Source: Paenibacillaceae bacterium (GTDB lineage: Bacteria; Bacillota; Bacilli; Paenibacillales; NBRC-103111). From it: DNA of 64,000 bases. The stretch is from assembly GCA_029256185.1 (NCBI GenBank), contig JAQSYI010000008.1, positions 186,001 to 250,000 of the forward strand, written 5' to 3'. The translations under genes were made by a program, and so were the position numbers. Every line of letters starts with the position of its first letter. The first letter of the stretch is position 1. Below are positions 44,474 to 53,812 of this stretch, piece by piece. The notes under the pieces are model-generated. The model was not told where the DNA came from, did not search any database, and saw only the letters and a list, made by a program, of their open reading frames with translations.

Positions 44474-45718
44474 CTACAAGACGGCCTGCCGGCCTTGTCT
44501 TTTGAACAGAGGCATACTTATCACGATCAACAGCATCAGGCCAATGGCAGCCGTCAGCAGCCAGATGGAAGAGAGCGCTCCAAAGCGGTCCATCCATCCG
44601 CCCAGCAAGAGCGGGAGCAAGGAGCCGCCCACCCCGCCTGCGGCGATCAGGAAGCTGGTGGTAAACTGCTCCCGGCCGGTAATCATGGAGTTGGCGTAGA
44701 TCAGGGCCACGGCAAATATGCCTGCCATGGCAAAGCCCAGCACCGCCATGCACATGTACGCCACCCAAGCGGTAGAGGACAGCGCCAGACCCGTTGCCGC
44801 CGCCAGGGAGAGTACGATGCTTGCGGTCAGATAAGCGGCATAGCTGAAGCGCTCTGCCAGCACCCCGATCAGGGCGCGTCCCACCGACATGGTGAACCAG
44901 AATGCGGTGACGCTCCAGGCGGACGCCGAAGTGCTCAAAGCATATCCGTCCTTCATCCAGGACGGGGCGAATTCCACGATGCATACTTCCATCCCTACAT
45001 ACAGGAAGAAGAACAGGGCGAAACCGCCAAGCATGCCGTAGCCTGAGCGGGGCAGGGGAGGGGCTGCCGCAGAGCCTGCCGCCGCCCCTCTGCCCTCCCC
45101 GGCACTCCGGGCCTTCCTCCGAGCTTGCCCCCGGGCCGGAGAGGACTCCGCGCGCCTCATGTAAGCCTCCGCCTCCGTGCCGAAATCTAGCAGACGCCAA
45201 GCCAGGGCCAAGGCCAGGGCCAGCAGCCCCAACGGCAGGAAGGCCATGGGCCAGGCATCGAAGTAGAGAAATACACCGGCGAAGAAGGGCATAAGCAGCG
45301 CCCCCAGGCCGAAGTAAAGCTCCAGCTTGCCCATGGCTCCCGCCTGCTTCTCCTTGAATGCCAGCAGTATCAGCGCTCCAATGGAGGATTCAATCGAGCC
45401 GAAGGCGATCCCCATAATGAACAGCACTCCGGTCAGGATCTCCCAGCCCGGCAGGGTCATGGCATAGAATTGGGCCGCGGCCATAATCGCCATAGCCGCA
45501 ACCAGCACCGTTCTCCGTCCCAGCCGCTGCACGATGAAGCCCACCGCGGATACTCCGATCAGGAACCCGGAGAACTGGGCGAACACCAGGCGGCCGCCTT
45601 CACTGTAAGCGCCGCCGTAGTGGTCAAGCAGAGAAGTAAGAATGGCCCCGATCAGAACATGGGAGAACCCGGTGGCCAGGTAGGACAAGGAGCCGATCCA
45701 TAGCAGCTTTCTCATCAT
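44474..45718 (-). CDS. MFS transporter
   Basis: A 414-residue transporter with about twelve membrane segments, starting at tandem ATG codons that overlap the stop of the DeoR gene. GAAGGAGG lies six bases upstream. It contains FLIGVSAVGFIVQRLGRRTV, and a Ser/Arg-rich cytoplasmic loop splits the two six-helix halves (about residues 190-220). Fucose/sugar-type MFS proteins look like this, but the substrate is not certain. The coupling to a DeoR/GlpR regulator suggests a sugar-phosphate-controlled sugar transporter. Confidence 0.87.
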   Translation of the reverse strand: MMRKLLWIGSLSYLATGFSHVLIGAILTSLLDHYGGAYSEGGRLVFAQFSGFLIGVSAVGFIVQRLGRRTVLVAAMAIMAAAQFYAMTLPGWEILTGVLFIMGIAFGSIESSIGALILLAFKEKQAGAMGKLELYFGLGALLMPFFAGVFLYFDAWPMAFLPLGLLALALALAWRLLDFGTEAEAYMRRAESSPARGQARRKARSAGEGRGAAAGSAAAPPLPRSGYGMLGGFALFFFLYVGMEVCIVEFAPSWMKDGYALSTSASAWSVTAFWFTMSVGRALIGVLAERFSYAAYLTASIVLSLAAATGLALSSTAWVAYMCMAVLGFAMAGIFAVALIYANSMITGREQFTTSFLIAAGGVGGSLLPLLLGGWMDRFGALSSIWLLTAAIGLMLLIVISMPLFKRQGRQAVL

Positions 45719-46527
45719 GCATCTCCTCCTTCAGCCGCTTCCTGAGCTTCCTGGGTCTGAGCAGGCTTGCTGTTGGTGACCACAGTTTCCACATGATGAC
45801 GCTCCAACTCGAGCCTCATCTCTTCCGGAGGCTCCCGGTTGGTAACCAGAATGTCCACCGAATCCAGACCTGCGACCTGATAGAACAGCCGCTTGCCGAA
45901 TTTGGAGGCATCCGCCAGTACTATCACCTGATCCGCGCTTCTGATCATCTCCCGGATCAGCATTCCTTCTTCCTCATAAGGATTGGAGAGTCCCGCAGCA
46001 GTAATGCCGCAGGTGCCGAGAAACACCTTGTCGAACCGGTAATCGGCCAGAGCCGCCATCGTACGCGGGCCGTACAGAAAGCGCTGCTCCTTCTGCAGAG
46101 CTCCCCCCAGCAGATGAAGGGCTACTCCTTCCTTGGATGAGAGCAGTACGGCAATATCAATAGAGTTGGTGACTACAATATTATCGGTATAAGAAATGGA
46201 TTCCGCCGCAAACTGTACGGTAGTAGAGGAATCCAGCAGCAGATAGTCTCCCGGGCGGACAAGCGCCGCCGCCGCCCGTGCAATATCCTCCTTCACGGAA
46301 CGGTCCATGTGAAGCCGCTTCTCATAATGGTCAATCTCCTTGCTTAATTGGGGCAGCATTGCGCCGCCGCGGGTGCGGATAATGCGGCCTTGCTCCTCCA
46401 GCCTGATGAGGTCGCGCCGCACCGTATCCTTGGAGATGGGAAGCAGCCCGCAGATATCCTCAATGGAAGCTCTGCGGTTCTCGGTGAGCAAACTCATGAT
46501 CTGATCCATCCGTTCTTCCTGAAACAT
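45715..46527 (-). CDS. DeoR/GlpR-family transcriptional repressor
   Basis: A 270-residue repressor. The DeoR helix-turn-helix is ASIEDICGLLPISKDTVRRD, followed by LIRLEEQGRIIRTRGGAML. The C-terminal sugar-phosphate sensor domain has LLLDSSTTVQFAAESI, VTNSIDIAVLL and DKVFLGTCGITAAGLSNP. AAAGGTGG precedes the ATG at 46527. A 13-bp perfect palindrome lies 46-75 bases upstream and is a probable autoregulatory operator. Cotranscribed with the MFS gene. Confidence 0.93.
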   Translation of the reverse strand: MFQEERMDQIMSLLTENRRASIEDICGLLPISKDTVRRDLIRLEEQGRIIRTRGGAMLPQLSKEIDHYEKRLHMDRSVKEDIARAAAALVRPGDYLLLDSSTTVQFAAESISYTDNIVVTNSIDIAVLLSSKEGVALHLLGGALQKEQRFLYGPRTMAALADYRFDKVFLGTCGITAAGLSNPYEEEGMLIREMIRSADQVIVLADASKFGKRLFYQVAGLDSVDILVTNREPPEEMRLELERHHVETVVTNSKPAQTQEAQEAAEGGDA

Positions 46528-46572
46528 GGGAACCACCTTTCAACTTGCAATATGTTAAGGCAATTATACTTC

Positions 46573-46602
46573 AACTTAAGTTATTTTGCAATAACTTAAG
46601 TT
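46573..46602. promoter_or_regulatory. Perfect 13-bp inverted repeat, probable DeoR operator
   Basis: AACTTAAGTTATT (46573-46585) and AATAACTTAAGTT (46590-46602) flank TTGC. It lies directly upstream of the DeoR gene in an AT-rich region with further TTGCA-type half-sites. Confidence 0.75.
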
Positions 46603-46845
46603 TATTTGCATTATTCTTGATAGCTGTTTTGGGTTATTGGATTGAGTGCGTAGATGGGATAAATCCTTGGGGACGGGGGTTCTGCAGAGGGGCAAGCCTG
46701 CTCATAGATTCCCTTGCCGGGAGTCACTTTTTTTGGAATTGATTTTCGGTATACATATGGATACAATAGTAATAAAGGATATACAATAATGGACGGTCAA
46801 ATATACCAATTTGGTTACCGGGGGAATTCCAGGGAGGGAAACGAT

Positions 46846-47754
46846 ATGATGGAAGAAGTCAGTGTATTAGAGCAAGGAATTGCACTTAAGCATCCGAAGC
46901 ACACGAAGTTAACCCTGAGGAAGTTTTTATGGCGCACCTTTATGATGATTGTAGGAGCCAGTCTGGTATCTGTGGGCCTGGAGATCTTCCTGGTACCCAA
47001 TCAAATAATCGACGGCGGCATTGTGGGCATATCCATTATCGCCTCTCACCTCACCGGATTGAAGCTTGGTATATTCCTGTTGCTTCTGAATCTTCCATTC
47101 CTCTTCCTCGGTTATAAGCAGATCGGCAAAACCTTCGCCTTATCGACTCTATTCTCTGTTGTTATCATGTCTATCGGCACCACCGTTCTTCATCCTGTTG
47201 ACCCGATCACAATCGATCCGTTGCTTGCTGCCGTGTTCGGCGGAATTATTCTCGGGGCAGGCGTAGGTCTTGTCATCCGTTCCGGAGGATCGCTTGACGG
47301 AACCGAGATTGTCGCCATCCTGTTCACCAAGAAGCTCCCCATGTCCGTAGGGGAAATCGTCATGTTCTTCAATCTGTTCATTCTGGGCAGCGCCGGGTTC
47401 GTCTTCGGCTGGAATAATGCCATGTATTCCCTGATCGCGTATTATATCGCCTTCAAGGTGATTGATATTACGATAGAAGGCTTTGATGAATCCAAGTCCG
47501 TGTGGATTATCAGCGAGGACCATCAGGAAGTCGGAGCAGCCATCATCAACCGTTTGGGACGGGGTGTAACCTATCTGAATGGGGAAGGCGCCTACACAGG
47601 GAATGAGAAGAAGGTCATCTTCTGTGTGATTACCCGTCTGGAGGAAGCCAAGCTGAAATCAATTGTCGATGAGATCGACCCCAGAGCCTTTCTGGCCGTC
47701 GGGAACATTCATGATGTGAAGGGCGGCCGCTTCAAGAAAAAGAACATTCATTAA
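46846..47754 (+). CDS. YitT-family membrane protein
   Basis: A 302-residue protein with about five membrane segments (first DUF161 block near SLVSVGLEIFLVPNQIIDGG) and a soluble C-terminal DUF2179 domain (VTYLNGEGAYTGNEKKVIFC, then IVDEIDPRAFLAVGNIHDVK). GGGAGGG lies eight bases before tandem ATG codons at 46846 and 46849. The function of this common Firmicute family is unknown. Single gene, ending at a bidirectional terminator shared with the PAS kinase. Confidence 0.92.
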   Translation: MMEEVSVLEQGIALKHPKHTKLTLRKFLWRTFMMIVGASLVSVGLEIFLVPNQIIDGGIVGISIIASHLTGLKLGIFLLLLNLPFLFLGYKQIGKTFALSTLFSVVIMSIGTTVLHPVDPITIDPLLAAVFGGIILGAGVGLVIRSGGSLDGTEIVAILFTKKLPMSVGEIVMFFNLFILGSAGFVFGWNNAMYSLIAYYIAFKVIDITIEGFDESKSVWIISEDHQEVGAAIINRLGRGVTYLNGEGAYTGNEKKVIFCVITRLEEAKLKSIVDEIDPRAFLAVGNIHDVKGGRFKKKNIH

Positions 47755-47837
47755 CCCGCGGACAGAACAAACGCCCGGCGGTGGCAGAGAAGCCTTGCGT
47801 TTGCCCGGAAATCAAACATTCATCAGGCACCTGCCGA

Positions 47838-47879
47838 AAAAAAGCATCTGCTCCCTTCACGGGGACCGGATGCTTTTTT
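47838..47879. terminator. Bidirectional intrinsic terminator
   Basis: aaaaaagcatc (47838-47848) pairs with gatgctttttt (47869-47879) around a partly paired loop, with T-runs on both strands. Confidence 0.9.
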
Positions 47880-47895
47880 ATCGCAGTCTCATAAA

Positions 47896-49680
47896 CTATT
47901 CTGCAGAGGACAGCGGGATTTCTATGACGAAGGAAGTCCCTTGCCCGGGTTCGCTCTTGATGAGGACCATTCCTTTATGATTCTCAATAATCGCCAGACT
48001 GACAGTGAGCCCCAGCCCCGTTCCCCCGCTCTTGGTCGTGAAGAACGGTTGCCCGATCCGTTCCAACTGCTCCGGTGTCATTCCTGAGCCATGATCAACG
48101 AAGGTAATGCTGGCCGCCTCACCTGTACAAGCTGAACTTATAGTTAATCTCCCTCCTTGCGCCATAGATTCCATACCGTTCTTGATCAGATTGATGAACA
48201 CCTGCTTCAGCTGATTTTCGTCACAATCCACTACAAGCTCCTGCTCCGCCAAAGTGATGCACAAGACAATATTCTTCATAATTGCCTCGGTTTCCATCAG
48301 TGTGGCCACCTGTCTCACTATGCGGTTGACATCGTTTCTGACAAAATTCATCTCATGAGGCTTGGCCAGCAGCAGCAGCTCATTCAGAATGCCTTCTATC
48401 CGCATCAGTTCAGAGCTCATGACCTGCACATGCTCCTTCTTGAGAGAATAACCGGAATCAAACAGCTGCAGGAAGCCCTTGATTGCAGTTAGCGGATTGC
48501 GGATTTCGTGGGCGATCCCGGCCGCCAATTGGCCGGCCATGCTTAGCTTTTCCGACTTAAACACAAGCTCCTCCGCCGCGATCCGCTGCGTCATATCACG
48601 CCCGATGCCCAGCACCTGGACCACTTCTCCCCGCTCATTCCTGATCAGCTTGCTGGTCACTTCAAACCACATATAGTGCTTGTCTTTATGCCGGACTCGA
48701 ATGACCGCAACGTGAGTGTTTTTGCCGGAGGGGATGATAACATTCTTGTGATCCGTTGGATGATAGAAGAAGGAGCGTTCCCTTCCTATTATTTCCTCAG
48801 GTCTGTAGCCCAGCAGATTATAGACGCTCGGCGATACATAGAATACCCTGCCGTCAGGGGTGCTTAAGGAAATAACGTCCTGGCTGTTCTGCGAGATCAA
48901 TTCATAAAGCGCTTCACTTTGGCGCAATCGCTGTTCCTGGGATACAGCATCCGTAACATCTCTGGTTGTCCCGACACAGCGGCGGGTCTCTACTGGTTCA
49001 TCGGCAATCCACTCCGTTACCGTCTCCCAATAACGGGTTTCACCGTTGGGATGGAGATAGCGGAGTCTTAATCGCACCGGGGTACCGGCGGCGGCCGATT
49101 TCACCCTCTCCAGAAGCATTTCCCTGTCTTCACAGTGAATCCGGTTCAGAAGGGTCATAGGATTGTCAAACCAACTGCTTTCGCTTAGTCCCAGCATCGA
49201 TTTCAATTCATCGGAAGCATGCAGCACCCGATTGGTGGAGTCCCATTCCCATATGCCCAGATTCGCGCTGTGATAGACGAGCCGGAGATGGTCCTGCGTG
49301 GAGGTGCAAGAGCTTGTGCCCGAACCGGACCTAATCTTTATGTTGGCAAGCGCAAGCTTGCGAAGATAGATGCACAATCCGTCCATGTAAGGAGATAATG
49401 TCAAGTCGAAGGTGTGGCCGACAGCAGCCAGATGGTCCTGCACTTGCACAATCATGCTATTATTCAATGCCTGGAGGCACTTGTGGTAGAATCTTGTTTC
49501 ACTCAGCTTTGCGAATTCTTCCCAAATGACCTTGCCCTGAACATCCTCTCTGGATCGCTTGAATACTCTCTCTGCAGCAGAGTTCATGAATATAAATCGC
49601 CAACTTCTGTCCAACACAATCAATGCATCCGGCAAGCAGTCTGTGATAGCAGCGCTTAGCGGTCGTGATGATAGCATCAT
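47896..49680 (-). CDS. PAS-domain sensor histidine kinase
   Basis: A 594-residue soluble kinase without membrane segments. It has three PAS-type domains at about residues 10-110, 130-250 (GIWEWDSTNRVLHASDELKS) and 260-375, then a HisKA domain with His391 in GIAHEIRNPLTAIKGFLQL and an HATPase domain (LKQVFINLIKNGMESMAQGG, DHGSGMTPEQL). The HEIRNPLTAIKGFLQL form resembles the sporulation kinases of Bacillus (KinA/KinB/KinE type), so phosphorelay input is possible. AAAGGAG lies before tandem ATG codons. No response regulator gene is adjacent, which also fits phosphorelay. Confidence 0.92.
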   Translation of the reverse strand: MMLSSRPLSAAITDCLPDALIVLDRSWRFIFMNSAAERVFKRSREDVQGKVIWEEFAKLSETRFYHKCLQALNNSMIVQVQDHLAAVGHTFDLTLSPYMDGLCIYLRKLALANIKIRSGSGTSSCTSTQDHLRLVYHSANLGIWEWDSTNRVLHASDELKSMLGLSESSWFDNPMTLLNRIHCEDREMLLERVKSAAAGTPVRLRLRYLHPNGETRYWETVTEWIADEPVETRRCVGTTRDVTDAVSQEQRLRQSEALYELISQNSQDVISLSTPDGRVFYVSPSVYNLLGYRPEEIIGRERSFFYHPTDHKNVIIPSGKNTHVAVIRVRHKDKHYMWFEVTSKLIRNERGEVVQVLGIGRDMTQRIAAEELVFKSEKLSMAGQLAAGIAHEIRNPLTAIKGFLQLFDSGYSLKKEHVQVMSSELMRIEGILNELLLLAKPHEMNFVRNDVNRIVRQVATLMETEAIMKNIVLCITLAEQELVVDCDENQLKQVFINLIKNGMESMAQGGRLTISSACTGEAASITFVDHGSGMTPEQLERIGQPFFTTKSGGTGLGLTVSLAIIENHKGMVLIKSEPGQGTSFVIEIPLSSAE

Positions 49681-50098
49681 GGGCGAAACTCCTTTTTTTG
49701 TGAGGGGGATCCTATGGATTTTGTAGTGTTTCCTTAAATATACACTGATTTTCTGCGCAGGGGAACGGGTTTTAGGTATAAAGTCATACGAATCGTATAC
49801 AAAACAGTATATATAACCTGAAAGATAATGATGCTATATTCTCTTGAAAAATAGTTGCAGTCCTACTTCTGCCACACACAAAGACCGCAGCGCCATCAGC
49901 TTGATCTGCTGAATTGCTGCGGTCTGTGATTGGCTAGGGTGTGTATGAAAACTCCGTGGGGAGCAGATTTAGTCGAATTCTCGTTTCTGGCAAGGCGCTT
50001 TTGTGCAGGCGTAACCTTATCGCCCCTTGCTTCGTTACATTCGCTTGACGCACCCCCGGTACGCCTGCCCGAAAGGGCTGGCCAGACGAGCTTCCGGC
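49681..50098. other. Intergenic region with hairpin and a repeat-like stretch
   Basis: No gene supported. 49877-49928 can form a hairpin. The stretch from about 49935 to 50098 reads on the minus strand as an open frame (GDKVTPAQKRLARNENSTK) that resembles, from memory, a recurring intergenic element of Paenibacillus genomes rather than a real protein. Confidence 0.45.
49877..49928. terminator. Hairpin downstream of the MarR gene
   Basis: agaccgcagc (49882-49891) pairs with gctgcggtct (49916-49925). T-runs are poor on either side, so termination efficiency is doubtful. Confidence 0.5.
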
Positions 50099-50581
50099 TC
50101 ATTCTCCGCTCTCCGGCAAGATGGATGCCGGTTGGCCGGATGAGAGATTCCAGATGCCGGCAGTGATAGCTTCGTTGAATTTCTTCAGAAGCTGTCCGAA
50201 AGCCTGGCATTCCTCCGCCGTCCAACTGCTGAGCAGCGTCTCAATCATGGATTGCCTGGCATTCATATTCTCCTCCAGCTCCCGCTTGCCCAGGTCTGTC
50301 AGCTGCAGGAAATAAGCCCGCCGGTCGCCGGGATCCGGAATGCGGAGCACATATCCCTTGCGCTCCAGCGCCGCGGCTTGCCTGCTGACAGTGGAAACAT
50401 CCAAGTGAAATTCCTCTGCCAACGCCTTCACTCCCGCTGAACCGCAGAAAGCAATCTGATGGAGCAGCAGATAGGCGGAGCGCTCCAAATTGCTGATTTT
50501 CTTATAGGTGGTCATGGAGGAGATATGCCGGCCAAGAATGGCAAGCTCCAGTTCAATCAATTCAGTTGCACGTTCTGTCAT
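50099..50581 (-). CDS. MarR-family transcriptional regulator
   Basis: A 160-residue winged-helix regulator: LERSAYLLLHQIAFCGSAGV, then ALAEEFHLDVSTVSRQAAAL and the wing RKGYVLRIPDPGDRRAYFLQ. AAAGGGG lies ten bases before the ATG at 50581. It is divergent from a CBS-domain gene, and a dyad sits between them. It probably represses itself and perhaps the CBS gene; the ligand is unknown. Confidence 0.92.
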   Translation of the reverse strand: MTERATELIELELAILGRHISSMTTYKKISNLERSAYLLLHQIAFCGSAGVKALAEEFHLDVSTVSRQAAALERKGYVLRIPDPGDRRAYFLQLTDLGKRELEENMNARQSMIETLLSSWTAEECQAFGQLLKKFNEAITAGIWNLSSGQPASILPESGE

Positions 50582-50655
50582 GGACCGTATGCCCCTTTCC
50601 AGCCTGCGGAAACGATAGCTGCATTGAAAGATTGCCATTGCTCCTGCCAGCTTAT

Positions 50656-50693
50656 AGTTGTATAATCCAAGTATATAGTTTCATCATACAACT
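50656..50693. promoter_or_regulatory. Inverted repeat between MarR and CBS genes
   Basis: agttgtataat (50656-50666) and atcatacaact (50683-50693) are complements except for one base, with a 16-bp spacer. A MarR operator is likely. Confidence 0.65.
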
Positions 50694-50731
50694 TATTTGG
50701 TGCGGATGGCAACTGCCAGGAGGCATATTTT

Positions 50732-51187
50732 ATGAAAGCCCATGAGATCATGGTTAGTCAGGTTCACAAGGTAAAAGAGGACAGCAGCGTGCGTTCCTTT
50801 ATCGAGAAATGCATCCGGCACCGGATCAGCGGCCTGCCGGTGGTGAATGACCGCAATGAGATCGTCGGATATCTGAGCGATGGGGACATTATGCGGTACA
50901 TCGGCCGCCATGATGATATTGTGATCGATTCCTTCTTCTTTATCAGCGTAATCAAGGGTGATGAGGAGCTATTCGAGGTCAGGCTGAAGAAGCTGCTGGA
51001 CCAGAATGTAATGGCCATTGCCAAGAAGAAGGTAATTACCGTTGCCTGGGATGAGGAAGTGGAGAATATCGCGGCCCTTCTCGGCAAGAAGCAAATCAAG
51101 AAGGTGCCGGTGGAACGCAACGGGGTGTTGGTAGGGATTATCAGCCGGGGGGATGTGATCCGGCACTCTTTCATGTCCATTCTGTAG
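50732..51187 (+). CDS. CBS-domain protein
   Basis: A 151-residue protein made of two CBS domains (HRISGLPVVNDRNEIVGYLS and KKVPVERNGVLVGIISRGDV). CAGGAGG lies nine bases before the ATG. CBS pairs bind adenosyl ligands and act as energy or ion sensors, but no partner domain is present. Divergent from the MarR gene with a shared control region. Confidence 0.9.
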   Translation: MKAHEIMVSQVHKVKEDSSVRSFIEKCIRHRISGLPVVNDRNEIVGYLSDGDIMRYIGRHDDIVIDSFFFISVIKGDEELFEVRLKKLLDQNVMAIAKKKVITVAWDEEVENIAALLGKKQIKKVPVERNGVLVGIISRGDVIRHSFMSIL

Positions 51188-51248
51188 GGACAACCACCTT
51201 ACCATGACATGCACTGCAATGGATGATTTTTTGACCGCAGCACGCAAT

Positions 51249-51286
51249 AACGGGGACGCAGACCGGTGAGGGTTCGCATCCCCGTT
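51249..51286. terminator. Hairpin between convergent CBS and DUF2339 genes
   Basis: aacggggacgc (51249-51259) pairs with gcatccccgtt (51276-51286) with one mismatch. No long T-run follows. Confidence 0.6.
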
Positions 51287-51303
51287 GCAGATCCAGGCTA
51301 ATC

Positions 51304-52968
51304 TTAGCCTGGGCAGGACTCTGCCGCAGCCGGTTCCACCGGAGCCTGTTCTGCCGCCACCGGTTCTTCCCCGGCTTCAACCTGCTGCTCCAGCCCGGAG
51401 GAAGACGCCTCCTGCTCCGTCTTCCATCTGTGGTTGATATAGGTGATGCCGAAGGAGATCGCAGCCATAGCAAGCAGCACCAGCACCTTGTAGATGCTGT
51501 CCTCTCCGTAGAGATCATAGAAGAATACCTTGAGAGAGACCAGCCCCAGAACAATGGAGCCGAAGTATCGAAATACACGCTGTCTGGTGGAGGCTCCCCA
51601 CAGGAACAGGAGCAGCGCATAGATCCCCCAGATGACCGACAGGGTAAGATCCGGGTCCCAGAAGCTGCTAAGGGAATACTCTTCGAAAATATTGATGATC
51701 TGCAGCTTAAGCAGACCGCCCACGATAACGTGGCTGACCACGGAGAACACACAGGATAAGAACAGCCGTCCCTCTTCCTTGATGGCCGAGAATGTGGCGC
51801 GCAGAGAATACCAGAAGCCCAATGCGGCCAGCAGCACCCAAGCGAGAGCCGCCCCGTTCAAGAAGGGAATGTATACGCCAAACCATTCGCCGCGCGGCAC
51901 ATCCCAGGTGACGGAAAACCAATACAAGGTGACGCCGACCCACAGAGCTATGGATACAATCTGCAGCCACTCCGTCTTGAAGCGCTTGGCGGCCCCCATC
52001 AAGAGCACTGCCATCATCCCCCAGACATAGACGCTGATCATCGGCTTAACGGCCAGCCCCTCACCCAATTGGGAGAGAGCCAACAGAATCAGCAGAGCTC
52101 CCCCTGCAACCTTGAATGTTACCGCCACGGAAGCTTCCTTCCCGGCAATGCGGTAGGCCATCCAGGCCAGCACCATATAGATCAGCCCCATGGCGGCCAG
52201 CGGATAGGTCATTGGCATAATGCCATCCGCCAGCACTGCGCACCAGCTCCCGTACAGCACCGCATTCACGAAGCCCAGGTACAGATTCAAGCCGTCAAAT
52301 CTGAGGTTTGTTTTCCAGGAGGAAACCAGAAAGCCCAGCACATAGAACACAAAGGCGGCTGTGGCATACCGGAAGGGCATGCTCCACAAAACATCCGCGG
52401 CAGGATCGAAGTGAATATAATAGACGGCATAGGTTACCCATGTGCCCGCAAAAGAGAGCAGGCGAAACTCGGCCCACAGCTTGCGGATGCTCAGCCAGAA
52501 GTAGCCGCTGTTTAAGACCAGGAGGTACAGGAACAGCGAGAATACCTGGTCATTCTCCGGACGCAGGAAGAGCGGCGATGCGAAGGAACCGAGCAGGGCC
52601 AGATTCATGAGAATCCGCAGGTCAAACCGGTAGGACAAAGCCGTCAAGCCTGTGGTCAGCACCAGCATGGCGAGGAATACGGTCCCGGAATCCCAGAGCG
52701 CGTAGTAAACCCCCGAGAAGGCAAAGGTCGCATACAAGACTGCCCCGCCCAAGCCGCTGATGATTTCGCCGATGAGCATGCGTCTGCCCAGAATGAGCTT
52801 GAAGCCCAGAGCCCCAAGTCCCGCTCCAACCAGCAGTCCGGCTCCGGTCTTCATGGAATTGGTAATCCAGCCTTGATCGATGGTGTACTTGAACAGATAA
52901 AGAATGGAGCAGATGACGAATAACGCGCCGAGAAATGACGTCCAGTGTTTTTTGAGCAGTTCCGACAT
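51304..52968 (-). CDS. DUF2339 multi-span membrane protein
   Basis: A 554-residue protein with roughly 14 to 16 hydrophobic segments and a short Glu/Ala-rich C-terminal tail. The start MSELLKKHWTSFLGALFVIC and the segment GEIISGLGGAVLYATFAFSG are characteristic of DUF2339. AAAGGGG lies about ten bases before the ATG. The function is unknown. A short inverted repeat (GTACTA...TAGTAC, near 53049-53068) lies upstream, between it and the two-component pair. Confidence 0.85.
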   Translation of the reverse strand: MSELLKKHWTSFLGALFVICSILYLFKYTIDQGWITNSMKTGAGLLVGAGLGALGFKLILGRRMLIGEIISGLGGAVLYATFAFSGVYYALWDSGTVFLAMLVLTTGLTALSYRFDLRILMNLALLGSFASPLFLRPENDQVFSLFLYLLVLNSGYFWLSIRKLWAEFRLLSFAGTWVTYAVYYIHFDPAADVLWSMPFRYATAAFVFYVLGFLVSSWKTNLRFDGLNLYLGFVNAVLYGSWCAVLADGIMPMTYPLAAMGLIYMVLAWMAYRIAGKEASVAVTFKVAGGALLILLALSQLGEGLAVKPMISVYVWGMMAVLLMGAAKRFKTEWLQIVSIALWVGVTLYWFSVTWDVPRGEWFGVYIPFLNGAALAWVLLAALGFWYSLRATFSAIKEEGRLFLSCVFSVVSHVIVGGLLKLQIINIFEEYSLSSFWDPDLTLSVIWGIYALLLFLWGASTRQRVFRYFGSIVLGLVSLKVFFYDLYGEDSIYKVLVLLAMAAISFGITYINHRWKTEQEASSSGLEQQVEAGEEPVAAEQAPVEPAAAESCPG

Positions 52969-53140
52969 TAGGGGTTGCCCCTTTCATATGGTTTGGTTTT
53001 AGGACCAGGTCTTACCCCTATTGTGGAACAAAAATGCCGCCTCCATAAGTACTAACTTTCCCTAGTACCCTGGCAAGCGGCTCATCAAGAACCTTCGGTT
53101 ATTGCTTCCTGCACGTATGCCTCGCCTTCTTGCATGGTCC

Positions 53141-53812
53141 CTATTCCTTCTTCTCCTCCCCGAACAAGCCCAGCTCCCGGGCCTGCCGCGCCGCCTCCTT
53201 GCTGGTGCTGCCGCCCAGCTTCTTCAACACATTGCCCACATGGACCTTAATGGTCCGCAAGGACAGATAGAGCTTGTCGGCAATGTCCGATTGGGTATGG
53301 CCCTCATCGATCATCCTCAGCACCTGCAGCTCGGAGGGGGTGATCTTATCTCTGATTTCCTTGATCCGGTAATTCTGCTCCAGCTGGCGCAGCCGCTTGA
53401 ATTCCTCCCGCATCTGTCCGGCCACATAAGCGTTCATCGGCGACTCCTTGGCATAGGCAGCCCGGACGGCGGCAGGAATCATCCCGAAGTCCGACTTGAC
53501 CAAATAATCGATGGCGCCCACCTTGTAGGCGTCGAAGATCATTTCCTTCTCCTGCAGGGAGGTGAGCATCACTACTCTGGCCGATGTGGTCTGGCAGATG
53601 AGCTGCGCCAGACCGATTCCTTCGGCAGCTCCGTGCATCATAATATCCACCAGCGCCACATCGAATCCCGCCTCCCTGACCGCCTGCTCCGCTTCCTCCC
53701 GGGTTGCAGCCGTTGCAGCGATCCGGAAATCCTGTTCTCTGGAGAGATAGGCAGTTAGCCCCCGCAGCCAATCCCCATCATCCTCGACCACCAGCAACCG
53801 AATTTGTTCCAT
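53141..53812 (-). CDS. LuxR/NarL-type response regulator
   Basis: A 223-residue regulator. The receiver starts MEQIRLLVVEDDGDW with phospho-acceptor Asp56 in VALVDIMMHGAAEG; the LuxR helix-turn-helix covers about residues 156-216 (ITPSELQVLRMIDEGHTQSD, LSLRTIKVHVGNVLKKL). GGGAGG lies before the ATG. Its start overlaps the end of the kinase gene by 35 bases, so the two are translated together. Confidence 0.93.
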   Translation of the reverse strand: MEQIRLLVVEDDGDWLRGLTAYLSREQDFRIAATAATREEAEQAVREAGFDVALVDIMMHGAAEGIGLAQLICQTTSARVVMLTSLQEKEMIFDAYKVGAIDYLVKSDFGMIPAAVRAAYAKESPMNAYVAGQMREEFKRLRQLEQNYRIKEIRDKITPSELQVLRMIDEGHTQSDIADKLYLSLRTIKVHVGNVLKKLGGSTSKEAARQARELGLFGEEKKE

